DNA of 64,000 bases, taken from Macrocystis pyrifera (Eukaryota > Sar > Phaeophyceae > Laminariales > Laminariaceae). Positions within the stretch are counted from its first letter, which is position 1. Every line of letters starts with the position of its first letter. The DNA lies in the NCBI GenBank assembly GCA_031763025.1, contig JASSKH010000020.1, forward strand, positions 12,351,547-12,415,546. Reading direction: 5' to 3'. Positions 1-11,641 of the stretch are shown here, one piece after another. Position numbers and translations under genes: made by a program. The notes below the pieces were generated by a model. The model ran no database searches. It was not told the origin of the DNA and worked only from the letters and a program-made list of their open reading frames with translations.

Positions 1-1046
1 TTAGAATGTACGACGACAACATAGAGGTGATAGACTTGGCTAAAAACCCACCGAGTTCGCCAAAATGAAAGCACATCGATGGCAAGCGTCATCTCGGACG
101 GGGCCAGTGCAATAGTAATAGCGTGCTGGTACCAGGGTGTACTGGGATGCTGGTGACAGTCCGGATCAGCCCTAACCGCAGGGTTTATTGCGTAGGCCGA
201 TTTCGACCTGTCGGTAGGGCCTCTGCCGCACCCATAGGAAGGACTGTCCCCGATGGAGCAATCCAAACTTTACGACGTGAAACCCCTTTCAAAGAATCTG
301 TTTTTGGCCTGGTATGTGTCGATACCATCTCGTCGTGAGAAAGTAAATATGTGCCAAACGACCAGTATACGTGTCGTGTGTCGTCGATTATTCACATAAA
401 TCTTATTGCACGTCATGACAACTGCCGTTGTGCAATTCGAAGACGAATTTGTTTTATGCCGATGTGGACCAACACTCGCCGGAGCAGACACGACGCCTCC
501 TTTCCGCGTAACTCAAAGACAGCAGGCGAGGGCGAGTTTCGTCCGCAGCGTTCTAGGAACGCCGTACTGCGAACGTTCAAACTGCTGCAACAATTGGATA
601 GCATCATTGATAGCCCACCCTCAATAGTCGCTGGCGTGGAACGATTGAAGCTCGGGGACGACCGCTTCCGCAAAATGCTAAATATTACCAGGTATGTGTT
701 GTCGAAGATGAGTTTCTTCACATTGCCGACTACTCCCGCAATGCTATGTCCTGCGAATCTGCACAAACCACTTGAAACAAGCTATAAACGGAACACAATA
801 AAAAAAAAGCTACTGGCAAGGGATTCGAAGTAACGTACCATGCTACAATTGAAGAATATTCCATGAAGCGGGAAGATCTTCGTTCGTGATTGATTTCGAC
901 TTCGAGGGGTTGGCTGCTTTCGCCCTGCTGTCTCCTAGCCATCTTTTCCCCCAAGGTTATATTTGTATGCCTCTCTGTATATAAACTACTTTTACTCGCA
1001 CATACCCGGTACTAAAATAACGTACCGTGATGGAGAAAGGATAGCA
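1..1046. other. Anonymous DNA, no gene recognised
   Basis: Open frames on both strands (largest about 160 codons at 351-833) have no recognisable motifs, no membrane or signal segment and overlap each other in several frames. I treat the stretch as non-coding. Nothing repetitive was noticed before the foldback element begins. Confidence 0.4.
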
Positions 1047-1313
1047 CTGTGGTGCGTTAGTGGATCACCATGCTTAGCGGATCACATCACTAAAAACGAG
1101 CAGTGGATTACCGGGCCAGTAGATCACATTAAGAGAAATGAGTGGTGGGACACCGTGCTAGTGGATCACAAATTTCTAAAACAGCTGGTGGTTGACCCAA
1201 AACACAGGATGCTGACGAAAATTCAACATCGAACACCTGGCGAGAAACCCCATGACTTTGTTCTGGTTTCCTTCCAAGTCGTAGTTCCTGGAATTGGGCG
1301 TGAGTTATGACAG
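1047..1313 (+). repeat. Left terminal inverted repeat of the foldback element
   Basis: This arm pairs with 1644-1909 on the other strand. The outer roughly 130 bp are built from irregular copies of a GTGGATCAC motif (near 1060, 1077, 1103, 1124 and 1160). The inner half is unique sequence conserved between the arms. Confidence 0.8.
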
Positions 1314-1643
1314 GTCACGTCGGCGTGCGTTGGTGAGATGGAGTAGGAAATATGAATCTAACCAAGGGTTGCATTCTTTTCGACGAAGTATTTCGGGTCT
1401 AGACAGGCGGGATGATTTTGTAATCGTAGGGATCACCCTTGCTTAGAAGAGGTTTGTGTGTGTTTTTTTTTTCTTGTAGGAAGCCAATACGTTTTTGTAC
1501 TCACAGGGGCAACCATTTTTCCATGGATTCGGTCTTGAGCACAGCTCGTTTTGGATTGTTTCGGAATGGCATGAGTGTGACACAGATATATACCGTAGCT
1601 TGCTATGTGGAGGCATGAAAAAAAAACAAAACAGTAGCAAAAT

Positions 1644-1909
1644 CTGTCACTACTCACTCCCACTTTCGGGGACTACGACTTGGAAGGAAACCGGAACTAA
1701 ATTATAGGTTTTCTCGCTAGGTGCTCGATGTTTATTTTTCGTCAGCGCCCTGTGTTTGGGGTCATCCACCAGCTTTTTTTGAAATTATGATCCACGAGCC
1801 CGGTGATCCACCACTCATTTATCTTAATGTGATACACTCGCCCCGTGATCCACTACTTATTTCCCCTGGTGTGATCCACTAAGCATGACGATCCACTAAC
1901 GCACCACAG
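1644..1909 (-). repeat. Right terminal inverted repeat of the foldback element
   Basis: Reverse complement of 1047-1313. GTGATCCAC motifs recur in it at several points between 1785 and 1905. Beyond 1909 and before 1644 the similarity to the other arm stops. Confidence 0.8.
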
Positions 1910-4224
1910 GCCCCCTTGACCACGGCTTGTCTACATAGCCGCTAAGGGCAGACCTCTTGCTGCTTGGACTGGAATGTATGAGCGGTTATAGAACGAGTAT
2001 TACGCGCGGTGCATCTCCCTTGGCTCCTGACGCACTACGCTTAGCGAACGTAGGAACTTGTATTTTGTCGTCCTTTGTTCCGAGTCCTCTTTCTACAGCT
2101 TTGAAACTGCTTTTCACACTCCTTGGTCCGACCTGTGCAGTGCCCAGCGAAAATCTGACTCCAGCCAATGGTTTTCACGATTTTTTTTTCCTTTCTTCGT
2201 CAACCTCTGTTAGACCAGCATGACCATAATGGTAAACGAAAATACAGCAATTGAAATTATCATCAAACGTATACCTGGTACTACAGTAGTATCAATATAT
2301 ACTACGCTATACCAAAATGGCGTTCATAAATCATGGGGCACGATACTACTGTATATCAAACCGCGGCTTTGCAACGGATTGTCAGCTATGTCTTACACCC
2401 ATCGCCGTGGACGAACTCATTATTACTGATATATGCCGCGGGCGTATATCTCGCATCACAAGAAAACGCACTACCATGAAAAAACACGCAGAGAGAACAA
2501 CAGCACGTCGGCTGATTTGAGAAATGCTGGTTGAGTTTACTTCTTCATTCGAGATATGTGTGTGTCACGGGGGTACGTTGAACATCACACCTTTTCAGAG
2601 GTGTGTCCATAAACGTATCAATCGCCTGAACTATCACACAGGGTGGGCATCATTCAACGACAGCACGCGTGTGCTTTACCACAGCATGTACCTTGTATGA
2701 ACACCAGCATACGGTCAAATGCGTCCCGCTACATGGTAACACACATTGCCACCCGCCCACACCCCTCTTTCGACACCCACTCCGTCTGATGCAACCAGGC
2801 CTCGAGCAACGATCACATGTATTATTTCTCAATCCAACTAGCATAACGCAGCTAATATATACGTACCGCACATCATTACTCCCCGACTGCAGCGTCTACG
2901 TCTCCGGAGGCGGCGATTTGACCGTCAGACACAGCGCACGAAGGTCGGACAGGAGGGTACAGTGTGCCATTCACAGCGCTTCAGGTGCCTGCACCTCCCT
3001 TACTATCGTTACCACTTGCTGACGGTAACGCTCGCAAACGTGTGATTCTTAGTAAGACTTGAGAGGGAAAACATGACAAAACAACATGGCCATGACGGAC
3101 ACATGTACCAGCGCGGACGTGAAACAACCATGCACGATGTCGAATAATGTCAGCAGCAAATTATAGCTCTCACTGCTGCGCAACTACCCTACACAATACA
3201 CACGACCGAGCTCAAACATAAACGAAGCGCCATTCCAGGGAACCACGCGGGTTGACACATTAGAATATTCCTTTTAATCAAGCCCGAGGAAACCGGCTCT
3301 AGGTCTGTCTACACCCGTTAGGACGCAAACGAGGTTTCACAGGCTTGGCCACAACACACTCTGTAACCGCACGCCCTGATTTACGACACTCTCGTGCAGA
3401 CTGAGGATACGGTGGGGGGGGATCTTCACTGACATATTTGGGTATTTGGGATGCGTGACTCTGTACTTCACCTGTTCTGAAAAATAACGAAACAAATTGT
3501 TGGCGGAAGGTATACACCAATGCCTTGGCGGCGGTTATCGCGAAACCACAAAGCGTGAGTAAATGCTTATAATTGCACAATACTAAGGTGGGCTAAGGTA
3601 GACACTCGGCCAAGTCGCGCTGAGCGGCTGAACATAATACTTATCACGAACTCTCCTACAGTAGCAGGACTCAGCATGCTGTAGATTACCCGAGGTAAGT
3701 TCGATAACACCCCCTTCCACAACCGCACACCCGGTGACGGGTACGTTAGTTTCACTGATAGAGGTTTCTCCCCGGCGTGTGGTATCTCGTGTGGAATTTG
3801 CCTTGTTCATTCATATCTGTCGCGCTGAAGTAGCACCTGTGAATGTTGACTCTAATCCTGCAACGGAATCAGCAGCACCATCCCCGTGTACTAGTCTCTG
3901 AGGAGATACCTCTGTCGAGACAAACCGGCCACCCACTCACCCAAACTGTTGAACCGTGCGACGGAGGAATTCCGGACGGAATCCCTCAACAACGGAGCTA
4001 CACAATATATAGCCCAGATTGATATGGACCGAACAGTCTGGCAAATGCTTAGCCTGTGTGATAGTGTATCGAGATTAGCTTACGTTTTTACTTACTGATA
4101 GTTGTTGAATTAATGTTAAAGCTCGGCAAGTCACGAGCCGATGACATATCTGGTGGTCACCCTACCGTAGCACACATCGGTTAGATTCAAACTCGGATCC
4201 AAGCTAGTTCGTAAGGGTTATATG
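1910..4224. other. Intergenic DNA, no gene recognised
   Basis: Only short overlapping frames with no family signature. A phrase GGGGGTACGT-GAACA-CACACCT near 2570 recurs in diverged form near 8996, hinting at an old dispersed repeat. A CCCTACCGTAGCAC motif at about 4158 belongs to a short motif that recurs through the window. Confidence 0.4.
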
Positions 4225-4690
4225 CCCCGAGTTTCGACGGTACAACACCGAATATCGGCAGTGGCACAATGCGGTTTGGCGGTGCTAACGCTGGTTTCGG
4301 CGGTGCTACTGCGTGGTGCGGCGGTGCTACTGTCCTTTCCACCGGACGTATATCATGTTTCGGCGATACTGCCAATTGTAGCTCTGTCACTGCTACGCCT
4401 GGTGGTACCGCTGCGGGTTGCGGCATTTCTATTGCAAGGCGTGCGGTGCTAATTCCGATTGAGACTGGGTTTCAGCCAGCCGAGGTATGACTACGTCAAG
4501 CTGCCGTGGTGCTACTTCTCTCTGCGGTGGTGTGTCTCCGACGTTCAGCGATGTTACTCCTACATGCCGCGGTGCTGCTCCTAGTGGTCGCAAAGGTGCG
4601 CTTAGCTGCCGTGGTGTTAATGCCAGCTGTGGCGCTGCTTCTGCGAGTGTATGCGGCGCTACGCCAAGCTGCTCGAGAAGCACTGGCGGT
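4225..4690 (-). repeat. 21-bp coding minisatellite (heptad-encoding)
   Basis: On the plus strand a unit of the form GCGGTGCTACTNNNNNNTGCC repeats with a 21-bp step, diverged between copies, from about 4262 to 4690, with weaker units to about 4225. Read on the minus strand, each unit gives seven residues of the type A-P-x-x-L/V-x-x. The part from 4690 to 4432 is in frame with the sulfotransferase and forms its tail. The rest (4426-4187) keeps the heptad pattern but in another frame, after the stop at 4431-4429. Unit length divisible by three lets copy number change without disturbing the frame. Confidence 0.8.
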
Positions 4691-7600
4691 AACCACACAC
4701 GAAGAACTTCGTCAGCAGTATTGACTACTGCCGCACTAACCTGATCCTCAAATCGGCGAGAACCTACGTCGGTCTTGGTCTTTTCACCCGGATGCTCGTC
4801 GATGTGCTTCCTGTTAAAATTGAAATCGTAGTTAACCGCCCCATTTGCGGTGTCGTTGACAATAGTAAACGGGAGCTGCAAGCCCACCATGTCAAACCAA
4901 GTGTGGTGCCAACCCAAGGGATTTGCGAGGGCTTTCCGGTACCAAAACTCCGTAGACTGATGGGAGAGAGAGCCAGAGAAGAGGGTATAGCGCACCGCCA
5001 GCCATTGGCACATGATCGGCAATTTCTTGGCGACAAACTCTTCTAGCGAAGGAAGGTTCGTTCTGGCAAGGCGTTTCAGGTGAAAGTACGAGCTCACGAC
5101 GGCTGGTCTCGGGTCTCTGAACACGGCCATCTGGAGCCAATCGTCGACGATCTCGCAGTCCGCTTGGTGCATGCATTGCCACAGGTCATCCTGAGAAGTA
5201 AGGCGGCGACCATCCCTAAACTTGCAAGCATTTTTTACTCTTTGCGCACCACTTTCGATGGGGCCGAAGTCAATGCCACGCCCGTGGCTGTAGGCACAGT
5301 CACGGCTTACTGGAAGTGTATGTTTGTCGAAGTCGGATAATTCGATGGAGACTCTGGGGGTAAACACAAACCACAACCGAAACCGAGCACAGGCACAGAG
5401 CGAGTAGGAAACAAATTCAGAAACGTTGCACGCGATATCGCTCACCATGTAGACGCCGTGGTGATGCCGAAGCGTTCTACGGTAGGGTTGAACACATTCG
5501 TTACTGGGGCGTTTCAATTGAAGAGCTATATGTTTCGTTTAAAAAACTTTGGGCCAGACTAATTAACAACTTTGTGAACAGACTTGTACCCTACGTATAC
5601 CGCGCATATTGTAGTAAACATGTCTCCGTCTTGTAACGATAGTCAGTAGTACCTCCGTCAAGGTGCCTAGTCGGCCAGATCTATATACACTGACCTGTGC
5701 TAGGCCTATCGTTTCACGCATCTGGCGTTGCATCGTACAGATGAGCTGCGCTATTGTTCCACGTAGGGTGTGTGCGTTTCCACACAAAAAAATCTCACTA
5801 GTCAAATATCAAATTCTTCATCCGAGGGGAGGCGAAACATCTGGAATATTTGCGTCCGATCTGAACCATTCAGGGATATTCGATAGATCTCTACGAATAT
5901 AGGCGGCGCCATCATACATCTGTTGTTGATTTACAAGAGGCGAGCCTCAGAACACCCAGGTGCTAACCCTACCCTAACGCGCGTCTGACAGGTAAACGGC
6001 CTTGCGTGGGCATAAAATTGCCCACACTCGTACAATGGAAAGCATGATACATTTGTGCAAGTATCTGTCTGATGCTGCAAATGGATGGTCGAGGACCAGA
6101 TCGAAGAGTGGTGGTACCCTCACCATCGGGTGTCCCTGTACTGTAGTACATGGCACGAGGTGTCCCGCTTACTTCCACGCCGCTCTACGTCAATGTTTTC
6201 AGTTTTATATTTCTGTTTTGACTTCCCACAAAGTATCTTCCGTGCATATTCCAGCGCTATACATGTACATGTCGAACATTTTCACTTACACCCTTACATC
6301 TTCTAGCAGTGTCAAAGTGAATAGTTGTTCACCTTCCCCTCTCGAACCCACCTGTTTGTACCCCCCCCCCCTTTCATGCAAAGCCCTTGTTTATTGCACT
6401 TATCCTGAACCGTTCATCCCCACGACATTCCCAGCATTTATCCGAGCAGGCCATTCCGCAAACATGGTACGACCATAGAAATAATCGGTCCATATCCTAG
6501 ATATTCAATCTTCACATGGTTTTAGTGTTTAGCGCATTTATAGTTGCGTTGGGGGCGATATATCTCGTAGCAGTCACAGGATCAATCCCATAGCTGTGCT
6601 ACGGCAACTGTTGGGGTTATAATGTTGAGCTCCAACGTTTCTCCCTACTAGATCTCCTCCACTATCAACTGGTAGATATGTGATACTGTGCATCGGGATT
6701 TCTCACTATATTTATCTCAAAATCGTTCGTAGATTGGAGTATAGATATGTCAAAGGAACAGGGTTAGGGTTAACCCTAACCCTAACCCTAAGTCTCTTGA
6801 ACAAAAATAGTTGATATTTCTATCGTAGCGCATGCCCCTTAGGGATAATAAACAGATAAGGTACACCGCTAGAAAGCGTTTTTCCCGCAGGACAACAGAG
6901 AAAGCAACAAGAAGGGCTCGCCGTCAACCAAACCTTGGTCGCGAATTGAGACGCGCACGCACTGGGATCTACTTCATTGAATCACTTGGTTTATGCGCGG
7001 CGCTTTGTATCGGGCACGTTTTCCAACTGCTCGAGGTCACGCGGTGTTTCACCTGGACCGGTCAACGTCTAACATGAGAGGCTCTAAACCGCACATGCAA
7101 ACTACGGTTTAAAGATGCTGCAAGCACTACCCGGGGGGCTGAATGTTGAACGAACAATGACGCAAGGCAATAATTGCGTTCCAACGTCTTTGGGCAGTTC
7201 TTGCGAAGAGAAGCCTCCTCTGTCAGAGAGGTTTACACTTTATACTACTGTATCCCTTTTGTCATTGACGTCGCAAATACTTAAAATGCTATGGCTCTCG
7301 CGATTCTATATCAACTCTCGATCGTTATCCAGGACCACCTCTTCTACGGGGTCAAACCACTTACAAGCTTGGGTTGCACGCTTGCAACGATATGGGTACC
7401 ACGTTTTAGCCTAAAAGGTTCTGACTAACTGGGCTCCTGCTCCGACCAACTACCCAATATCTTTCATGTACCAATGGGTGCTATCATTAGGTTTTCGTGG
7501 CACATCTACCTCTCTCGTAGGCGACGGCCGATTTCGCTTTGGTTTCTGTCGAAATAGATCCTTGCAGCTAGGAGCCTCAGAACATTTAGATGTTAAGCTA

Positions 7601-9786
7601 TTTCGTCATAGTTGCAGTCTCATAGTAAAGAGACGATCGCCGAAGCCTCAAATGGGTATGTGTGGCAGTGATATCAATGCAAGGTGTGGGACTGATTCAA
7701 CTATAGACTTGATACGGTAGGCGACCCTTCTCAGCAGGGAAGCACATGTTCTGGTCACCATGTTTACCGCAAGGCGTCTTACGCCCCATCGTTCCATTTT
7801 CTGCAACAACATCACCATCAACTCTCTCCGCTGTCTTTTGCTAACGTCGAGCAGATATACCGAAACTCAGTGAAGTTCATTTGTTTCGTTGTAACCTATT
7901 ATTGTATGATTCGTTCTACTCCTTGCTACATCAAGCGACTCATCGTGCCGAGCAAGGCCTCCATACACAGCGTGCTCGCCCTGGCGTATTACCTTTCGAT
8001 AGTTTCACATGGACATCTCGAGTTGTGGCCACCTAGCATCGGCTGGAAAACTAATCTTCGATTAGCAGCCCGCCCCAGTTGCTGCTCGCCGTGCACTGTT
8101 TTCTTGAACTCGATCCGACAACTCTCTTCACCTGGGTGTCGTAGCATATGTACCAGTAGCAGCAACGCAGGACGCAACAGGATGAAGCATATCGACTACA
8201 GCTGTTGCACGCGATTCTAAAGACTGCAAGCATTTATCTGACTTGTATAATAACAGGTGGGTAAGAACTGCAGAGCGGGCAAAGGGCGAATCACCGAAAC
8301 CTGTGTTCCTGACAAAGTGTATCTCCATTCTGTGTGTGTGTTTGTTATTAGCGTCACTTACGCCTTCTACCCCAATTCGTGATATAATTAGGACAATGGC
8401 ACGGTAGGGGTGGTTCGTTTGGTTTGGAACTTACCACACGGAATAGTCCATATCTGACGCAATACGTGATCTCGAAGAATTTCTTTGCGCAGCGGGCCGA
8501 CATGCTTATGTGTAAATCCTGTTAGCAACTATGGTACTGTCATTAAGTACATACTACACTAACCGGTATACCAATACTTGCTCACTTGAATAACTCAACT
8601 GGTCAGGAAATATTGCGGGACAACATGCAATCCCTACCGCGGCAGGAGTCATCAGTGAGGGAGATTTACCCGCGGCGGTATCGTCGACTACAGCACAACG
8701 GTATTACCTGTCGTGAAGTGTGTTTTTCTTGTCCCCCGCCGCCGCAGTTGCCTTCACTATTATCAGGTACATACGTTTGTCTTGATAACATATGTCATTA
8801 TTCCACGTATTCATAGTCACTGATACCACAACGTTTGAGACTATGAACGTTCGTCCACTGGGCGTGCACTGCGGGCATGCACCCCGCCAAAGGAGTCGTC
8901 TCGTATAGCACGGATGCTAGCGTACTATCTTAAAAAACACCCTATCACACATTATCACACCCGGTGGCATACATGTTTGCGTCAAGTTAGCATCGGGGGG
9001 TACGTGGAACAACACCTCCCTACGGAGTAATGCATGAAATAACACAGTTGTACCAGCACGGTGGGCGAACGGACTACATACATAATACACATATTTTTAT
9101 TCCCAGACTCGGAGTCTTGGCCAGCCTACTGACCGTCCTACACCTATGATACGCTACATTGACTCCAGTGAAACATATGATTTTCACAATTTTCGTAACA
9201 TGCTCAGTTTTTTCTTTCTCAAGTGCTGTCTGCAACTCTGTATTAGACTTCGCAGAGCACGGTGTAAAAGTTGATTTATCGATAGGTACGCGTGACATAG
9301 AGTAATTAATACAAAGCGTCATAATTATTGTCTCCACCTGGTGCCTCGGAAACTAACCACACTAGATATATTCGCACCGAACAAATATTTCAGGTAGTCG
9401 CACGTCCGTAGCAGAGTTGCTGTTGCCCAGTCGTACATGAAGCTGGTGCCACTCTTAGGCTCTCCGCGTTGCTGCACTTTCACCTCTTGGACCAGCTTCC
9501 CGTTTTCCCCGGTGCTCTCCAGCTTCCGGAAAAAGAGTTCACACGGCGGACATTTCTCTTGCGAACGCTCTATCAGCACGGCCGGTATGTCGTGGTTGTC
9601 GGGAAGCTTCTGCCTTGTCGAAGCGATCCAGTTCATAACCAGACAAAGGATCACCATTGTTATCAGCATCACGAACTGCAGATGGCGGAACCTCATAGTT
9701 GTTCCGGTTGCTTCACAGTCGCACCCTGTGTTGTGGTTCGGGCGGATAGGATTTCGGGTGGGCATGGTAGTGAACTCGCACGACAT
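4429..9786 (-). CDS. Type II membrane sulfotransferase (PAPS-dependent), two exons
   Basis: Predicted to transfer sulfate from PAPS to a carbohydrate or similar acceptor in the Golgi lumen. Exon 1 is 9786-9338 and exon 2 is 5353-4429; joined they give 457 residues. Residues about 37-55 are a single hydrophobic anchor after a short N-terminus, the layout of a type II Golgi enzyme. PKSGTSF at 110-116 is the 5'-phosphosulfate-binding loop. RDPRPAVVSSYFH at about 229-241 is the 3'-phosphate-binding motif. The intron is phase 2: donor CAG|GTGGAG at 9337, acceptor TTTACCCCCAG|A at 5354, and the split codon AG+A restores Arg150. Neither exon alone has both PAPS motifs, which supports the joining. 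The tail from about residue 375 is a run of roughly ten heptads (A-P-x-x-L type) encoded by a 21-bp minisatellite, unusual for the family. The heptad pattern continues past the stop in another frame, so the 3' end may be altered or annotated short. Acceptor substrate is unknown. The start ATG at 9786 is the first before the anchor; an extra 5' exon is possible. Confidence 0.75.
6761..6791. repeat. Interstitial telomeric repeats, head-to-head
   Basis: Two plus-strand GGGTTA units run straight into about four CCCTAA units, giving an inverted junction at TTAA. Arrays of TTAGGG type cap chromosomes in many eukaryotes, including several algae. An inverted block of this kind is what an end-to-end fusion or a filled-in double-strand break would leave. 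At about 31 bp, chance cannot be wholly excluded. Confidence 0.75.
8040..8150 (-). repeat. Dispersed sequence family, copy 1 (shares a peptide with 44015-44115)
   Basis: On the minus strand about 90 bp align with 44015-44115 on the plus strand. The shared parts are CCCAGGTGAAG, GTTGTCGGATCGA, CAGCAAC and CGGGCTGCTAATC. In one frame both give Pro-Gly-Glu-x-Ser-Cys-Arg-Ile-Glu/Asp-Phe-Lys, and further on, in another frame, Gly-Leu-Leu-Ile. It may be a decayed exon or a transposon fragment; I do not recognise the family. Confidence 0.5.
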
Positions 9787-10952
9787 ATAGTACGAGAAGG
9801 AAGAGTTACGTGTTAATGTCTGGAGTCAACCACGCGTTGCCGTGCCTGTTGCATGTACACCTGTAGAGATCAGTCAACACCTCTAGGTATCTCGGCAAAC
9901 GAACAGCGTACTTCACTAAGCCAATATACGCAAAAAAGGAGCAACATAATAGGATTCGTGGCATTGTGCAACGCGCATTGCAGTTACTATACAATTTCTT
10001 GCAGCTGGCCGTGTGCTGTGTGGTAGGCTGTGTGATGCCCTCCAGCCTCCAGGGGGAAGAAACGACGGTGGTGAGGCTCAATGCAGAGGCCCTATTCGGG
10101 CGGGGACTATCGTAGAATGAGATCGATATCGCGATGTTTGCGAGATCGATGCGGACGTTTCTCGGTCTTCGATCCAGACCATCGGGGTGATGATAAATCT
10201 TTGCGAAGGAAGACTATTTTCATGTCGATCTGAAGCTCCATCACTGATTATTAAGATGGCCGAAGTAATTTTTCACATGAGTAAAACACTGCTGTATTCC
10301 GCAGCGCAATATCCTAAACGCATCTTCCCGAAAGCAATCTCCCAGAAACCAGTTCTGGATCGTGGTGCGGAGCATTGTCGGTGCGGAAAACGCTTGTAGT
10401 ATTCGGCGCGCTGCGACCACAGCAATCCGCACAGCAGCAGAGGCGAGCGACACGACGCTGAGTCAGGATGGCGGGGTTATCTATACTGCAGTACAGACAG
10501 CACCATAGCCACGGATCATGCCGAGAGCACCCTGTGTCGGGAATACGAACACTGCTGGGCTCCTTGGAATGTACAAGTGGGTTGCGTATACGTGCATAAG
10601 CTCCAGCCAGCGACGCCTTCCTACGGCAGCAGCAGGATTGCTGAAGCTAGCTGTAGTGCAACAGGCTGCATTCTTAGACGGAGGGTAGCCGTTTATTTCT
10701 TTCTCTCAGCTACTGCACAGAGCACACCCTGTAGCATTTCGAAAGGCCAAAACGACTCTAACTTAGAGGCTCGTGGCCGGCGCCACAAGATCGGAGCCGG
10801 TATTTATTTGTGAACGCCCTTTGTCACGCCATGCTGCCTGATGACCATGCGACACCTGACATGTCTACCGTCTGGAATTTATGTTCGTTTCATATAAAGG
10901 TCCCCCCTATATATTCGCTCAAAAACTGAAACACAAACGTCTGCACGATTTA

Positions 10953-10996
10953 CACACCCCGCCGATCGGATTTGCACACCCCGCCGATCGGATTTA
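10953..10996. repeat. 22-bp unit, two tandem copies
   Basis: Two nearly identical copies of CACACCCCGCCGATCGGATT with a 22-bp step. Function unknown. Confidence 0.7.
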
Positions 10997-11204
10997 AACG
11001 CCCGCTGTTCCTTGCTCGTCGCAAGCCCCCCCCAAATCAAGCTAAGGAAGAGATACACTAGTGCGCGAGACGTTCATATCGATGTGGTTTCCAACGCACC
11101 AAGTTGCCTAGAACACGATACATAAGTGAAGATAATCCCTACCCGCTCGATACAGAGGCGACAGGAGCAGTATATAACGTAACCCCATCGAGGATGCCAT
11201 TATA

Positions 11205-11640
11205 GCTTTCCTCGTCGCGCCCCACCGTGCTCCACTGCCTCGACTGCTGTGCCGTAGGTGGCTTCGGGTGTGCGTGATGTGCTGCTGCTACTGCTACTGC
11301 TTCTACCGCTACTCTGCTGCTGCTCTGATGTTGCTGCTGCCTTCGGCTGCTGTGTTGTCCTTCGTTTGCTGCTGGTGCTCACACAGGCCCCCTCACGGAG
11401 TAGGTCGGCCTGAGATATATTATTATGTTTTTCCCCCTTGTGTGCCACTGGCTCCCTCGCGCCGACTGTTGGGCCAGGGCCAGCCTCGGGCATGCAAGAT
11501 TTGATACTGCTGCTGCTTCTGCTGCCCTGGTGCTACAGCTATGTATGTCCTGCTGTTGTTCTGTTCTGTTGTTGGTGCTGCTGCTTTGTCTGCGATATGT
11601 TTTGGCTACTGACCCCCGTGTGAGCATTGTTATTGTGCAA
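11205..11640. repeat. CTG/GCT-rich low-complexity DNA
   Basis: Imperfect CTG, CTA and GTT triplets dominate, especially 11270-11360 and 11500-11600. Frames on both strands stay open only because of the triplet bias (Ser/Gln-rich on minus, Leu/Cys-rich on plus). Confidence 0.6.
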
Positions 11641-11641
11641 G

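Larger units (their letters stand above)
1047..1909. mobile_element. Foldback / MITE-like element with about 265-bp terminal inverted repeats
   Basis: The left arm (about 1047-1313) and right arm (about 1644-1909) are reverse complements with modest divergence. Both outer ends read CTGTGGTGCGTTAGTGGATC going inward. Both arms share, in order, several GTGGATCAC-like subrepeats, an AAACACAGG block, GCTGACGAAAA, and TTTCCTTCCAAGTCGTAGT near the inner end. The roughly 330-bp centre shows no transposase or other recognisable protein. This is the structure of a non-autonomous DNA transposon with long terminal inverted repeats (foldback type). I could not define a target-site duplication, so the superfamily is unknown. 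The arms have diverged from each other, which suggests that insertion is not recent. Confidence 0.8.
5354..9337 (-). other. Proposed 3,984-bp intron of the sulfotransferase gene
   Basis: It begins GTGGAG and ends in a pyrimidine run plus CAG on the minus strand. It contains a head-to-head telomeric block (6761-6791), one copy of a dispersed sequence family (about 8040-8150), a CCCTACCCTAACGCGC-type motif near 5965, and a poly-C run near 6361. No other gene was recognised in it on either strand. Its length and exact ends are inferred from the protein motifs and the phase match, not from transcript data. Confidence 0.6.

Noticed and set aside
4187-4426. A separate minus-strand gene with Pro/Ala/Val repeats
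   Set aside because: It is the same 21-bp minisatellite as the sulfotransferase tail in another frame, with no start signal of its own.
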